Shown here one piece after another: positions 1 through 8,574 of a stretch of 64,000 nucleotides of DNA. The DNA is taken from positions 32,989 through 96,988 of the forward strand of contig NZ_JAPENM010000011.1 of NCBI RefSeq assembly GCF_026342035.1. Reading direction: 5' to 3'. The translations under genes were made by a program, and so were the position numbers. The first letter of the stretch is position 1. Every line of letters begins with the position of its first letter. Below the pieces are notes generated by a model, which was given only the letters and a program-made list of their open reading frames with translations, was not told where the DNA came from and searched no databases. The DNA comes from Aldersonia sp. NBC_00410 (GTDB lineage: Bacteria; Actinomycetota; Actinomycetes; Mycobacteriales; Mycobacteriaceae).

Positions 1-1
1 G

Positions 2-928
2 TATTGCCAGCCAACCGACCCCGGCCTCGCCGAGCTGTCGGGCATGGCCTTCGCCGACGGGGCGCTGTACGCCATCGGGGATAGTGGCACCGACGAGAAC
101 ATGGCCGAACTCGATGCGAATTGCGCTGTACAGCGCTGGATTCCGGTGCCCGTCGATCCCTACGACATCGAGGACATGGACGCGCGTGACGGCACGATTT
201 GGCTCTCCGATACCGGGGACAACCGGCGCCAACGCGACACCGTCGCGCTGATCGGCGTCGATCCCACGGCCGGGACGGGTGCACTGCACCGCTTGACCTA
301 CCCCGACGGGCCCCATGACGCCGAAGCGCTCATCATCGAACCGGACGGGCGGCCGGTGATCATCACCAAGGAGTTCGCCGGAACATCCGGCGTGTACGTG
401 CCGGATTCCGACACGCCCGCGGCGGAGCTGCCGAGCCCGGGGCCCGCGGCGTTGCGGCGGGTGGGTGCGCTGCATTCGGGCCCGGCCACAGCGGGCGGGG
501 CACCGGTACCGGGTGAACTCGTCACCGGCGCGGCCCTGAGCGCGGACGGCTCGGTGGCAGCGGTGCGCAGCTATGGGCGGGTGTATCTGTTCCCGGTGTC
601 CGACGGTGATGTCGCCGCGGCGATCACCACGCAGGCGCCGGTGGTGATCCCGGCGCCGATCCAGCCACAGGGCGAGACGGTCGAGTTCACCGAATCGGGC
701 GATCTGCTGATCGGATCGGAGTCCGGCGGGGAACTACGGCCGCTCCCGCCGATCATGGTGCTGCGCGGGGCCACCGAGCTGGTTGCGCCGGTGGTCGACA
801 CCGACACCGGGACAGCCGAAAGCCCGGCCGATGCCGCCGGGTCCAACGCCGCGTGGTGGGCGGGGGGAGCGGTCATCGCCGGGCTTGCGGTGGTGGCGGG
901 CGCCGTCGTCGTGTGGCGACGACGCTGA
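2..928 (+). CDS. Secreted/membrane-anchored protein, probable beta-propeller (5' end outside window)
   Basis: The frame is open from base 2, and the first in-window ATG (44) lies inside the fold, so the gene starts upstream of the window. The visible part has repeated short segments of the type GALYAIGDSG and GTIWLSDTGDN, resembling blades of a secreted beta-propeller such as SdiA-regulated or phytase-esterase-like proteins. A single hydrophobic segment (about residues 270-290 of the visible part) followed by WRRR ends the protein, so the bulk should face outside with a C-terminal membrane anchor. It is convergent with ptsH, with only 10 nt between the stop codons. No catalytic motif is evident and the substrate is unknown. 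Confidence 0.6.
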   Translation, partial: YCQPTDPGLAELSGMAFADGALYAIGDSGTDENMAELDANCAVQRWIPVPVDPYDIEDMDARDGTIWLSDTGDNRRQRDTVALIGVDPTAGTGALHRLTYPDGPHDAEALIIEPDGRPVIITKEFAGTSGVYVPDSDTPAAELPSPGPAALRRVGALHSGPATAGGAPVPGELVTGAALSADGSVAAVRSYGRVYLFPVSDGDVAAAITTQAPVVIPAPIQPQGETVEFTESGDLLIGSESGGELRPLPPIMVLRGATELVAPVVDTDTGTAESPADAAGSNAAWWAGGAVIAGLAVVAGAVVVWRRR

Positions 929-938
929 CCACCATGCG

Positions 939-1196
939 TCAGGCGTCGAGGTCCTCGGCGACCAGCTTGGCGATCTTGTCCAACGTGGCCTGATCGTCGG
1001 CGGTCACCGTCACCTCGGTGCCGTTGGTGGCGCCCAAGGTCATGATGAGCAGCGCCGAGCCGGCGTCGACGGGCTCGTCACCACCGACCGAAATGGTCAC
1101 CGGCACACCGCCTTCGGCTACGGCTTCGGCGATGATGGCGGCGGGGCGGGCGTGCAGCCCGATGGACGATCCGACGATGACGTTGGTGCTTGGCAT
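939..1196 (-). CDS. ptsH: HPr phosphocarrier protein of the PTS
   Basis: HPr accepts phosphate from enzyme I on a histidine and passes it to the EIIA domain of sugar permeases. The 85-aa product has the active site IGLHARPA with His15, and a Ser47 (AGSALLIM) where low-GC Gram-positive HPr carries the regulatory serine. The start at 1196 is chosen because CAAGGAGT sits just upstream with ideal spacing; an ATG further upstream (1250) would add 18 unrelated residues. It is the last gene of the minus-strand fruR-fruK-fruA-ptsH group, 60 bp after fruA, so HPr is probably made together with the fructose permease. Confidence 0.93.
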   Translation of the reverse strand: MPSTNVIVGSSIGLHARPAAIIAEAVAEGGVPVTISVGGDEPVDAGSALLIMTLGATNGTEVTVTADDQATLDKIAKLVAEDLDA

Positions 1197-1256
1197 TGCT
1201 ACTCCTTGTGTTCGTGGATGATTCATGTGGTTGGGTGTGCCGGTTAGCACGTGCGG

Positions 1257-3368
1257 TCAGGCGTGAACCGCCTGGAATTCCGCCTCCGCGGCGATCTCCT
1301 CTGGCGAGCGGCGGAACTGCTTGGCCGTCACCACGAGCGCCGCGCTGAGCGCCGTGCCTGCTGCGAGCGCGACCAGGAACAGCGGCCAGCTGCTCATCGC
1401 GAAGAAGACGAAGACGCCGCCGTGCGGGGCGCGCAGTTCCACGCCGAAGGCCATGATCAGCGCGCCCGAGAGTGCGCCGCCGGCCATCATCGAGGGGATG
1501 ACGCGGAACGGGTCGACCGCGGCGAACGGGATGGCACCCTCGGAGATGAACGACGCACCCAGTAGCCAGGCGGCCTTGCCGTTCTCGCGTTCGGGCTCGG
1601 CGAACAGCTTGGGCCGCAGCACGGTCGAGGCCAGTGCCAGAGCAAGCGGGGGCACCATGCCGGCGCACATGACCGCGGCCATGATCTGGAACTGGGCATC
1701 GCCGGCCGTCGCGATGTCGGCGATACCGGCGGTCGCGAACAGGTAGGCGGTCTTGTTGACCGGGCCGCCCAGATCGAAGCACATCATCAGGCCGAGGATG
1801 ACGCCGAGCACGATCGCCGAGCCGCCGGACATGCTTTCCAGGCCGCTGTTCATCTGTTCGGTGAGCCAGGCCAGCGGCTTGCCGAGGACGATGTAGAGCA
1901 GCCCACCGACGATCATGCTGCCGAACAGCGGGATGATGACGACCGGCTGTAGTCCCCGCGCCCACTGCGGCAATGGGAGTCGGGCAATCCACAGGCAGGC
2001 CACACCGGCCACCAGTCCGCCGATGAGGGCGCCGATGAAGCTGGCCCCGACGGCGAGTGAGACGAGACCCGCGACGAAGCCGGGTGCGATGCCGGGGCGG
2101 TCGGCGATCGCGAAGGAGATGAATCCGGCGAGCACCGGGACGGCGAGGCTCATCGCGGCCGCGCCCACGGCGAAGCTGACCGCGCCGAGGTATTGCAGCA
2201 GTCCGCCCGACGGGAGGTCCCAGAGACTGTTGTGCAGCGCGATGTACGCGGCATCGTTCAACGTCTCCGTCGCGTCGAGTGTCGTGTTGGAGATCTCGTA
2301 ACCGCCGAGCAGGAAGCCGAGCGCGATGAGCAGGCCACCCGCCGCGACGAACGGAATCATGTAGCTGACACCGGTCATCAAGGCCTGCCGGATCTGGCCA
2401 CCGAGGCCGACGCCGCTCGGGGCGGAGCTTGCAGCGGCCGCACCCGCGGTGCCGCCCACCCGCGCGGCGTTGGGGTCGAGGCTGGCGCGCAGCGCGTCGG
2501 CGACCATTGTGTCCGGCTCGTTGATCGCCCGCTTCACGCCGGAAGCCACGACGGGCTTGCCGGCGAACCGATCGCGATCCTTGACGCCAACGTCGGTGGC
2601 GAAGATGACGGCGTCCGCAGCGGCGATGGTGGCGGGGGACAGCTTGCTGCCACCGCTCGAGCCTTGCGTCTCGACTTCCAGGGTGACGCCCGCACGCTCA
2701 CCGGCAGCGGTGAGCGCGTCGGCGGCCATATAGGTATGTGCGATACCGGTCGGACAGGCGGTCACCGCGACGATCCGCTTCGCGGCCTCCGCGGGCGGCT
2801 CCGAGGCGCCTGGCGGAACTGCCGCGGCGGTCGTGGCTGCCGCCGCGGACGCGGGGGCTGCAGCAGCAGGCTTCGGTGCGGCCGGGGCCGGGTTGAGCAC
2901 ACCGTCGACGAGCGCGACCACGTCCTGCGGCTGCGGCGCCGACCGCAGTGCCGCAACGAAATCTGGCCGGACCAGTGCACGCGCGAGGCTGGAGAGCAGC
3001 TTCATGTGCTCGGCCCCGGCACCTTCCGGTGCGGCGATGAGGAACACCAGATCGGCCGGTCCGTCCGGAGCGCCGAAGTCGACCTTCGGCGCCAGGCGTG
3101 CGAAGCCGAGCGACGCCGCGACCACCGAACCGTTGCGGCAGTGCGGGATTGCGATCCCGCCCGGCAGTCCGGTCGCCGACTGCGCCTCGCGGGCCATCGC
3201 GGCCTCGCGCAGCGCCTCGACGTCGTCGGCACGGCCGTCGTCGGCCAGTCGCTGCGCGAGTGCAGCGATCACGGCCTCTTTGTCGTGGCCCAGGTCGACG
3301 TCGAGAGCGATCGTCGCCGGACTGATAATTGCCGGCGTCGCGCCGGGTCTGGTCGTCGCGTTCGACAT
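1257..3368 (-). CDS. fruA: Fructose-specific PTS permease, EIIABC fusion
   Basis: This 703-aa permease imports fructose while phosphorylating it to fructose-1-phosphate. Domains in order: EIIA (about residues 12-155; phosphorylated His76 in GIAIPHCRN), an Ala/Pro-rich linker (about 160-195), EIIB (about 198-295; active Cys205 in VTACPTGIAHTY) and a multi-spanning EIIC (about 325-690). The A-B-C order in one chain is usual for actinobacterial FruA. It lies 77 bp downstream of fruK, and its product is FruK's substrate, which supports the fructose assignment over mannitol. Confidence 0.94.
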   Translation of the reverse strand: MSNATTRPGATPAIISPATIALDVDLGHDKEAVIAALAQRLADDGRADDVEALREAAMAREAQSATGLPGGIAIPHCRNGSVVAASLGFARLAPKVDFGAPDGPADLVFLIAAPEGAGAEHMKLLSSLARALVRPDFVAALRSAPQPQDVVALVDGVLNPAPAAPKPAAAAPASAAAATTAAAVPPGASEPPAEAAKRIVAVTACPTGIAHTYMAADALTAAGERAGVTLEVETQGSSGGSKLSPATIAAADAVIFATDVGVKDRDRFAGKPVVASGVKRAINEPDTMVADALRASLDPNAARVGGTAGAAAASSAPSGVGLGGQIRQALMTGVSYMIPFVAAGGLLIALGFLLGGYEISNTTLDATETLNDAAYIALHNSLWDLPSGGLLQYLGAVSFAVGAAAMSLAVPVLAGFISFAIADRPGIAPGFVAGLVSLAVGASFIGALIGGLVAGVACLWIARLPLPQWARGLQPVVIIPLFGSMIVGGLLYIVLGKPLAWLTEQMNSGLESMSGGSAIVLGVILGLMMCFDLGGPVNKTAYLFATAGIADIATAGDAQFQIMAAVMCAGMVPPLALALASTVLRPKLFAEPERENGKAAWLLGASFISEGAIPFAAVDPFRVIPSMMAGGALSGALIMAFGVELRAPHGGVFVFFAMSSWPLFLVALAAGTALSAALVVTAKQFRRSPEEIAAEAEFQAVHA

Positions 3369-3445
3369 TGCGGTTTCCTTTGTTCCTTACCGGTTTCGGT
3401 CGGCGGAGGTTTCCGGCGACCGGAGCTTGTGGTGGTGGGTGGGGT

Positions 3446-4420
3446 TCACAGCGGGGTGGGGGACAGTGCCGTGACCTGCACGGCATTGGGATCGGTGTGA
3501 TGCGGGCTGGGCAGGGCGGTGCCGGGGAGCGCCGTGGCGGCGCTGCCGTAGGCGACCGCGTAGGCCAGCCGGCGGGCCGGATCGGCGCCGTCGAGGTCGG
3601 CGAGCAGGTAACCGGCCAGTGCGGAATCGCCCGCGCCCACGGTGCTGCGCGGGGTGATCGGTGGCGACGCGGCATACCAGGCGCCTTCCGCGGTGGCGAG
3701 CACGGCGCCCGCCGGACCGAGAGTGGCCAGCACCGCAGCGGGTCCGCCCTGCTCGATCAGCGCCCGGGCGGCGCGCGCGGTCGGTTCCGGGTCGCCCGCG
3801 CGGGCCGCGTCTTCCAGTGCCGCGCCGTCGAGTCCGGTGAGCTGGCCGAGTTCCTCGGCGTTCGGCTTGATCAGGTCGGGGGCGACCGAACCGAACGCGG
3901 CGGCCAACGCGAGCAGTGGTGCGTCGGAGGTGTCGACCGCGATCCGGGCGCCCCGGCCGCGCAGCGTCGCAACGAGTTCGGCGTACCAGTCGTCGGGCGT
4001 GCCCGGCGGCAGCGATCCGGACAGCGCGATCCAGGACGCGGTCCCGGCGGATTCGCTCAGCGCTCGGGTGAGGGCGGCTCGGCATTCGATGGGTAGCGGC
4101 GCGCCCGGCTCGTTGATCTTGGTCGTGGTGCCGTCCGGTTCGGTGATCGTGAGGTTGGTCCGCGCCGCGCCGGGGTAGGGGACGGCCAGATGCTCGATAC
4201 CGGCCTCGATCAGCGCGGCCAGCAACGGATCACCCGGATTCCCCGGCAGGACGGCGATCGCCGGGACCGTGGCGGCGGCGACCACCCGCGCCACATTGAC
4301 GCCCTTGCCGCCGGGATGCGCGATGCTCGCCTCCGCGCGATGCACGGCGCCGCGACGCAGTGCGTCGGTCAGCGTGACGGTCCGGTCGATGCTCGGATTC
4401 GCCGTGAGGGTGACGATCAT
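3446..4420 (-). CDS. fruK: 1-phosphofructokinase
   Basis: The enzyme phosphorylates fructose-1-phosphate to fructose-1,6-bisphosphate, feeding glycolysis. The 324-aa protein is a PfkB-family kinase. It starts MIVTLTANPSIDRTV, has the substrate-binding GGKGVNVARV near residue 40, and the C-terminal signature TVGAGDSALAGYLL containing the catalytic Asp. It overlaps the fruR stop by 4 nt (ATGA), indicating translational coupling. The gene lies between the regulator and the permease, the standard actinobacterial fructose operon order. Confidence 0.94.
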   Translation of the reverse strand: MIVTLTANPSIDRTVTLTDALRRGAVHRAEASIAHPGGKGVNVARVVAAATVPAIAVLPGNPGDPLLAALIEAGIEHLAVPYPGAARTNLTITEPDGTTTKINEPGAPLPIECRAALTRALSESAGTASWIALSGSLPPGTPDDWYAELVATLRGRGARIAVDTSDAPLLALAAAFGSVAPDLIKPNAEELGQLTGLDGAALEDAARAGDPEPTARAARALIEQGGPAAVLATLGPAGAVLATAEGAWYAASPPITPRSTVGAGDSALAGYLLADLDGADPARRLAYAVAYGSAATALPGTALPSPHHTDPNAVQVTALSPTPL

Positions 4421-5181
4421 GCCGCCACCACCTCGACGCCGGCGCCGAGCAATTCGTCCCGATCGGCCGGGTTCAGGTCCGTGTCGGTGATGATCGTGTC
4501 GACCAAGTCCAGCGGCGCGAAGCTCACGAGGTCTTCGCGGCCGACCTTGGTGGAATCGGCGACCACCACCACCCGGCGCGCGGCGGACACGATCGCGCGC
4601 TTGACCGCGGCCTCGTCGTTGTCCGGGGTGGACAGCCCGTGCCGTGCGGTGATGCCGTTGGTGCCCACCAGCGCGACGTCGACCCGCAACGTCTCGAGCA
4701 CCCGCAGGGCTTCGTCGCCGACGGTCGCGAGGGTGACACCACGTACGCGCCCGCCGAGCATGTGCAATCGAACGCCGCCGAGCGCGCTGACGCGGGAGGC
4801 GATCGGGATCGAGTTCGTCACCACGAGCAGATCGCGGTCGGTCGGCAGATAGGACGCGGCGCGGTCGGTTGTGGTGCCCGCGTCGATCAGCACGCTTCCG
4901 CCGGTGTCCGGCAGGTACTCGAGGGCCGCTTTGCCGATTCGGTCCTTCTCCTCGGCGCGGCTGTGTTCGCGTTCCGCCGTGCCGAGCTCGATGGTCAGCG
5001 TTCCGGCGGGAATAGCACCGCCGTGCACCCTGCGGATCAACCCGGCCTTCTCCAGTACCGCGAGATCACGGCGGACCGTCTCCGTGGTCACCCCGTACAG
5101 ATCGGAAAGCTGTGCGACTGCCATCCGACCGCGTTGCGCAATCAGCGCGGCGATCGCTTGCTGGCGCTCCTCTGCGTACAT
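4417..5181 (-). CDS. fruR: DeoR-family repressor of the fructose PTS locus
   Basis: This 254-aa regulator has an N-terminal DeoR winged helix-turn-helix (residues 1-57; LSDLYGVTTETVRRDLAVLE) followed by the C-terminal sugar-phosphate-sensing domain. It probably represses the fru operon and ptsI, and releases DNA on binding fructose-1-phosphate or fructose-1,6-bisphosphate; this is inferred from family members in Corynebacterium and Streptomyces. It is the first gene of the minus-strand operon, with a GAGGGA ribosome-binding site before the ATG at 5181, and faces ptsI across a 142-bp AT-rich intergenic region that should hold the operators. Confidence 0.88.
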   Translation of the reverse strand: MYAEERQQAIAALIAQRGRMAVAQLSDLYGVTTETVRRDLAVLEKAGLIRRVHGGAIPAGTLTIELGTAEREHSRAEEKDRIGKAALEYLPDTGGSVLIDAGTTTDRAASYLPTDRDLLVVTNSIPIASRVSALGGVRLHMLGGRVRGVTLATVGDEALRVLETLRVDVALVGTNGITARHGLSTPDNDEAAVKRAIVSAARRVVVVADSTKVGREDLVSFAPLDLVDTIITDTDLNPADRDELLGAGVEVVAA

Positions 5182-5323
5182 CTGCCGTCCCTCATAGTTT
5201 GTTGGTTCATGTTGTTTTATGCCCGTGTGTGTTGCTTTGTCAAGCTTTTTGGGTAATATTCATCACAGCTACAGACGTGAGCGATGCACATCACTCATCG
5301 CGCAATCGCCCGGAGGAGGGCAG
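5182..5323. promoter_or_regulatory. Divergent fruR/ptsI control region
   Basis: This 142-bp stretch is much richer in A+T than its surroundings and lies between divergent fruR and ptsI. For ptsI a plausible promoter is TTGCTT (5232-5237), a 16-bp spacer and TAATAT (5254-5259). Repeated TTGTTGG/ATGTTGTTTT-type elements (about 5198-5222) are candidate DeoR-type operators covering the fruR start side. The operator assignment is an inference. Confidence 0.45.
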
Positions 5324-7009
5324 ATGTCGAGTTCAGTACGGGTTCCGATGGCGAAATTGGTGCTGCAAGGCACCCCAGTGGTTCCGGGGGTGGTCGCGGC
5401 ACCCGTGATCCGGCCAGGTGCCCGGTTACGGCCGGCCATCGACACCACCGAGATCGCCGAGGACGCCAGGGACGCCGAGCGCGACGCGTTCCGCCGGGCA
5501 GCCGACGCCGTCGCGCATCGGCTGCGTGACCGGGCAGGCAGCGCCTCCGGCGCGGCGGCCGAGGTCCTCGCCGCGAACGCGGCAATGGCCGAGGATCGTG
5601 GCTGGCGCTCTGCGGTGGAGAAGCTGATCGGAAGCGGGAGCGGGGCGGTCTCGGCCGCCGTCGCGGCCACCGAACAATTCGCTGCCATGTTCACCAAGCT
5701 CGGCGGGTTGATGGCCGAACGTGTCACCGATCTGCACGACGTCCGGGATCGGGTCGTCGCGGACTTGCTCGGCGTGCCGGAACCAGGTGTGCCGACGCCG
5801 GACGTACCGTCCGTGCTGCTCGCCGAGGATCTCGCACCCGCCGACACCGCGGGTCTCGATCCCGCGCTGATCGTCGGCCTGGCCACCACGCTCGGCGGGC
5901 CGACCAGCCACACCGCGATCATCGCGCGGCAGCTCGGCATTCCGGCGATCGTGGCGGTGAGTGGGCTCGAGAACATCGATGACGGCGTGTTCGTGCTGCT
6001 CGACGGCACGGCCGGTGAGGTCCGGGTCGCGCCCGATCGGGATCTTGCCGCTGCCGCCGTGGCCGAATATCGGAAACATGCCGAGCGCACGGCTTCCTGG
6101 CGTGGTCCCGGTGCGACGTCGGACGGGCATGCCGTCGATGTGCTGGCCAACGTCCAGGACGGCGCAGGTGCCCGCACGGCGGCACAGACGCCCGCCGAGG
6201 GAATCGGGTTGTTCCGCACCGAACTCTGCTTCCTCAACCGGGAGACCGAACCCTCGGTCGAGGAGCAGACCCGCATCTATCGCGAAGTGCTCGACGCGTA
6301 CCCCGGCGCGAAGGTGGTCGTGCGCACGCTCGACGCGGGCTCGGACAAGCCGCTCAAATTCGCCGATCACCCCGACGAGGCGAATCCGGCGCTCGGCGTA
6401 CGCGGTATCCGGATCGCGGCAGGCAACCCGAGCCTGCTCGACCGGCAGCTCGACGCCATCGCCGCGGCCGCCACCGACACGGAGCGGCGGCCCTGGGTGA
6501 TGGCCCCGATGATCTCCACCCCCGCCGAGGCCGCGGCGTTCGCCGCGAAGGTGCGCAGCCGCGACCTCGTCCCGGGTGTGATGATCGAGGTTCCCGCTGC
6601 GGCGCTACTCGCCGACAAGGTGCTCGCGCACGTCGAGTTCCTGTCCATCGGGACCAACGACCTCGCGCAGTACACGATGGCCGCCGATCGGATGTCCGCC
6701 GATCTCGCGTCGCTCACCGACCCCTGGCAACCGGCAGTGCTGACTCTGGTGGCCCGCACGGCCGAGGCGGGCGTGGCGGCGGGGAAGCCGGTCGGCGTGT
6801 GTGGTGAGGCCGCCGCGGATCCGCTGCTGGCCTGTGTCCTCGTCGGTTTCGGGATCACCTCGCTGTCCGCAGCGGCATCGGCGGTCGCGGCAGTCGGCGC
6901 CAAGCTCGGCTCGGTGACGCTCGGCGACTGCCGCGCCGCGGCCGCCGCCGTCCTGGAGACCGCCGACGCGGCGAGTGCGCGGGCCGCCGCGCGCAAGGTC
7001 CTCGGCTGA
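5324..7009 (+). CDS. ptsI: PTS enzyme I (phosphoenolpyruvate-protein phosphotransferase)
   Basis: Enzyme I takes phosphate from PEP and hands it to HPr, the first step of all PTS transport. The 561-aa protein has the N-terminal HPr-interaction domain, the swivelling His domain with GGPTSHTAIIAR (active His near residue 197) and the C-terminal PEP-binding TIM barrel ending in VCGEAAADPLL. The start at 5324 is chosen because GGAGGAGGG precedes it; an in-frame ATG at 5219 would add 35 residues encoded in the promoter region. It is divergent from fruR, so one regulator can control every component needed for fructose uptake. Confidence 0.94.
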   Translation: MSSSVRVPMAKLVLQGTPVVPGVVAAPVIRPGARLRPAIDTTEIAEDARDAERDAFRRAADAVAHRLRDRAGSASGAAAEVLAANAAMAEDRGWRSAVEKLIGSGSGAVSAAVAATEQFAAMFTKLGGLMAERVTDLHDVRDRVVADLLGVPEPGVPTPDVPSVLLAEDLAPADTAGLDPALIVGLATTLGGPTSHTAIIARQLGIPAIVAVSGLENIDDGVFVLLDGTAGEVRVAPDRDLAAAAVAEYRKHAERTASWRGPGATSDGHAVDVLANVQDGAGARTAAQTPAEGIGLFRTELCFLNRETEPSVEEQTRIYREVLDAYPGAKVVVRTLDAGSDKPLKFADHPDEANPALGVRGIRIAAGNPSLLDRQLDAIAAAATDTERRPWVMAPMISTPAEAAAFAAKVRSRDLVPGVMIEVPAAALLADKVLAHVEFLSIGTNDLAQYTMAADRMSADLASLTDPWQPAVLTLVARTAEAGVAAGKPVGVCGEAAADPLLACVLVGFGITSLSAAASAVAAVGAKLGSVTLGDCRAAAAAVLETADAASARAAARKVLG

Positions 7010-7038
7010 GGCCCGAACGGGTGGTCGCCAATTCTTGT

Positions 7039-7131
7039 CGATCACGAAGTTATGGCCGCTGAGCTGCGGTGATCACGAGCAAATGGCCGCGTTCTCCGGC
7101 GTGTCGGGGGCCATTCATTCGTGATCACCGC
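7039..7131. repeat. Long imperfect inverted repeat with an extra direct copy
   Basis: Two 23-bp arms at 7066-7088 and 7109-7131 are complementary except at three central positions, with a 20-nt loop. The arms begin GCGGTGATCACGA and end ATGGCC. A further direct copy of the GATCACGA...ATGGCCGC element lies at 7040-7058. The structure fills the space between ptsI and the permease gene. A transcript would fold into a long hairpin, but there is no T-run. It could be a terminator-like element, a regulator site or a dispersed intergenic repeat. Confidence 0.6.
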
Positions 7132-7174
7132 GACTGCGGGCGGTGGGCGCCGGGCGCGGCTAGCGTTCCGAGAC

Positions 7175-8476
7175 ATGAGTCAACGGGGTATGAGTACTCG
7201 CGGCCGTGCCGGGCTTCGCTCCCGAATTCCGCGCTGGACCCTGGCCGGCGACGGCCGAACGATCGCCGACGGCGCGGTGGTCGCCCCGGACGAGCGGCTG
7301 AGCTGGCCGCGCACGGTCGGCATCGGCATGCAGCACGTCATTGCGATGTTCGGTGCCACGCTGCTGGTGCCCACGATCACCGGGTTCCCGGTCACCACGA
7401 CGCTGCTGTTCTCCGGCATCGGCACCGTCATCTTCCTGCTGCTCACCGCGGGCCGGGTGCCGAGCTATCTGGGCTCGTCGTTCGCGTTCATCGCGCCGCT
7501 GACCGCATCGACCGCCGACGGCCAGGCCGCCCAACTCGGCGCGGTCTTCTCGGTGGGCGTCGTGCTCGTCGTGGTGGGCGTGATCGTCCGCATCGCCGGC
7601 TCGCGGGTGCTGGACGCGGTCATGCCGCCCGTCGTGACCGGCGCGGTGGTCGCGCTGATCGGACTCAACCTTGCCCCGGCGGCGGTCTCCTCCTACGAGG
7701 CGCAGCCGCTCGTCGCGACGGTGACGCTGCTGGTGATCCTGCTCGTCACCGTCCTGGGGCCGGGGCTGCTCGGCCGGCTTGCGATTCTGGTCGGCGCGGT
7801 CACCGGCTGGCTGTTCGCCTGGGCGATCGGCGCGCTCGCCCAGGATCGGGTGGACGCGATGCGCGACGCCGCGTGGGTGGGCCTGCCGGACCTGAACGGG
7901 CCCTCGTTCGACCTCTCGGTGATCGTGCTCGCGCTGCCTGTGGTGATCGTGCTGATTGCCGAGAACGTCGGGCATGTGAAGGCCGTCGCGGAAATGACCG
8001 GGCGATCGCTGGACGACGTGGCGGGCAACGCGATCCTCGCGGACGGCATCGCCACCGTGCTCGCCGGTGCGGGTGGCGGCTCGGGAACGACGACCTACGC
8101 GGAAAACATCGGCGTCATGGCCGCGACCAGGGTGTATTCGACGGCGGCCTACTGGGTGGCTGCCGCCACGGCGATCGTGCTGTCGTTCTCGCCGAAGTTC
8201 GGCGCCTTGGTTTTCACCATCCCGGACGGGGTGATCGGCGGTGCCACGCTGGTGCTGTACGGCCTGATCGGGCTGCTGGGCGTCCGGATCTGGATGGACG
8301 CCCGGGTCGATTTCACCGACCCGGTAAATCTCACGGTGGCGGCCGCGGCGCTGGTGGCCGGGATCGGCGACCTCACACTCAGCATCGGCAACGTCGAACT
8401 CGGCGGCATCGCGTGGGGCTCGTTGGGCATTTTGATCGGCTATCCGGTCATGCGCCGCCTCGCTCGGCTGCGCTGA
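7175..8476 (+). CDS. uraA: Uracil/xanthine permease (NCS2 family)
   Basis: The protein is a multi-spanning nucleobase-proton symporter. The family signature QHVIAMFGATLLVPTITG lies near the start of the membrane domain, and GGSGTTTYAENIGVMAATRV in the substrate-binding region is typical of uracil permeases, so uracil is the likeliest substrate. Length is 433 aa from the ATG at 7175. A -10-like TAGCGT ends 8 nt before this ATG, suggesting a leaderless transcript; an ATG at 7190 is an alternative. It stands alone after ptsI, behind the inverted repeat. Confidence 0.83.
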   Translation: MSQRGMSTRGRAGLRSRIPRWTLAGDGRTIADGAVVAPDERLSWPRTVGIGMQHVIAMFGATLLVPTITGFPVTTTLLFSGIGTVIFLLLTAGRVPSYLGSSFAFIAPLTASTADGQAAQLGAVFSVGVVLVVVGVIVRIAGSRVLDAVMPPVVTGAVVALIGLNLAPAAVSSYEAQPLVATVTLLVILLVTVLGPGLLGRLAILVGAVTGWLFAWAIGALAQDRVDAMRDAAWVGLPDLNGPSFDLSVIVLALPVVIVLIAENVGHVKAVAEMTGRSLDDVAGNAILADGIATVLAGAGGGSGTTTYAENIGVMAATRVYSTAAYWVAAATAIVLSFSPKFGALVFTIPDGVIGGATLVLYGLIGLLGVRIWMDARVDFTDPVNLTVAAAALVAGIGDLTLSIGNVELGGIAWGSLGILIGYPVMRRLARLR

Positions 8477-8527
8477 GGACCGACGGCGGCTCGATACCGA
8501 AGTAAACGGGGATTCGCGTTTGGAGTA

Positions 8528-8550
8528 ACGTGGGAGACACGCCACGTGTC
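8528..8550. promoter_or_regulatory. Overlapping perfect palindromes upstream of fadE20
   Basis: ACGTGG (8528-8533) pairs with CCACGT (8542-8547), and GACACG (8536-8541) pairs with CGTGTC (8545-8550) across a 3-nt centre. Two nested 6-bp inverted repeats just upstream of a fatty-acid gene look like a TetR-type operator; the regulator is unknown. Confidence 0.35.
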
Positions 8551-8574
8551 AGCGATCACCATTGAGGAGTGCCA

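Noticed and set aside
2193..3500. 435-aa ORF antisense to fruA
   Set aside because: Composition (Arg/Gly-rich) and complete overlap with fruA, which has clear domain motifs, mark it as a shadow.
7160..8545. 461-aa ORF antisense to the permease gene
   Set aside because: Very high Arg/His/Asp/Gln content and full overlap with a clear permease gene.
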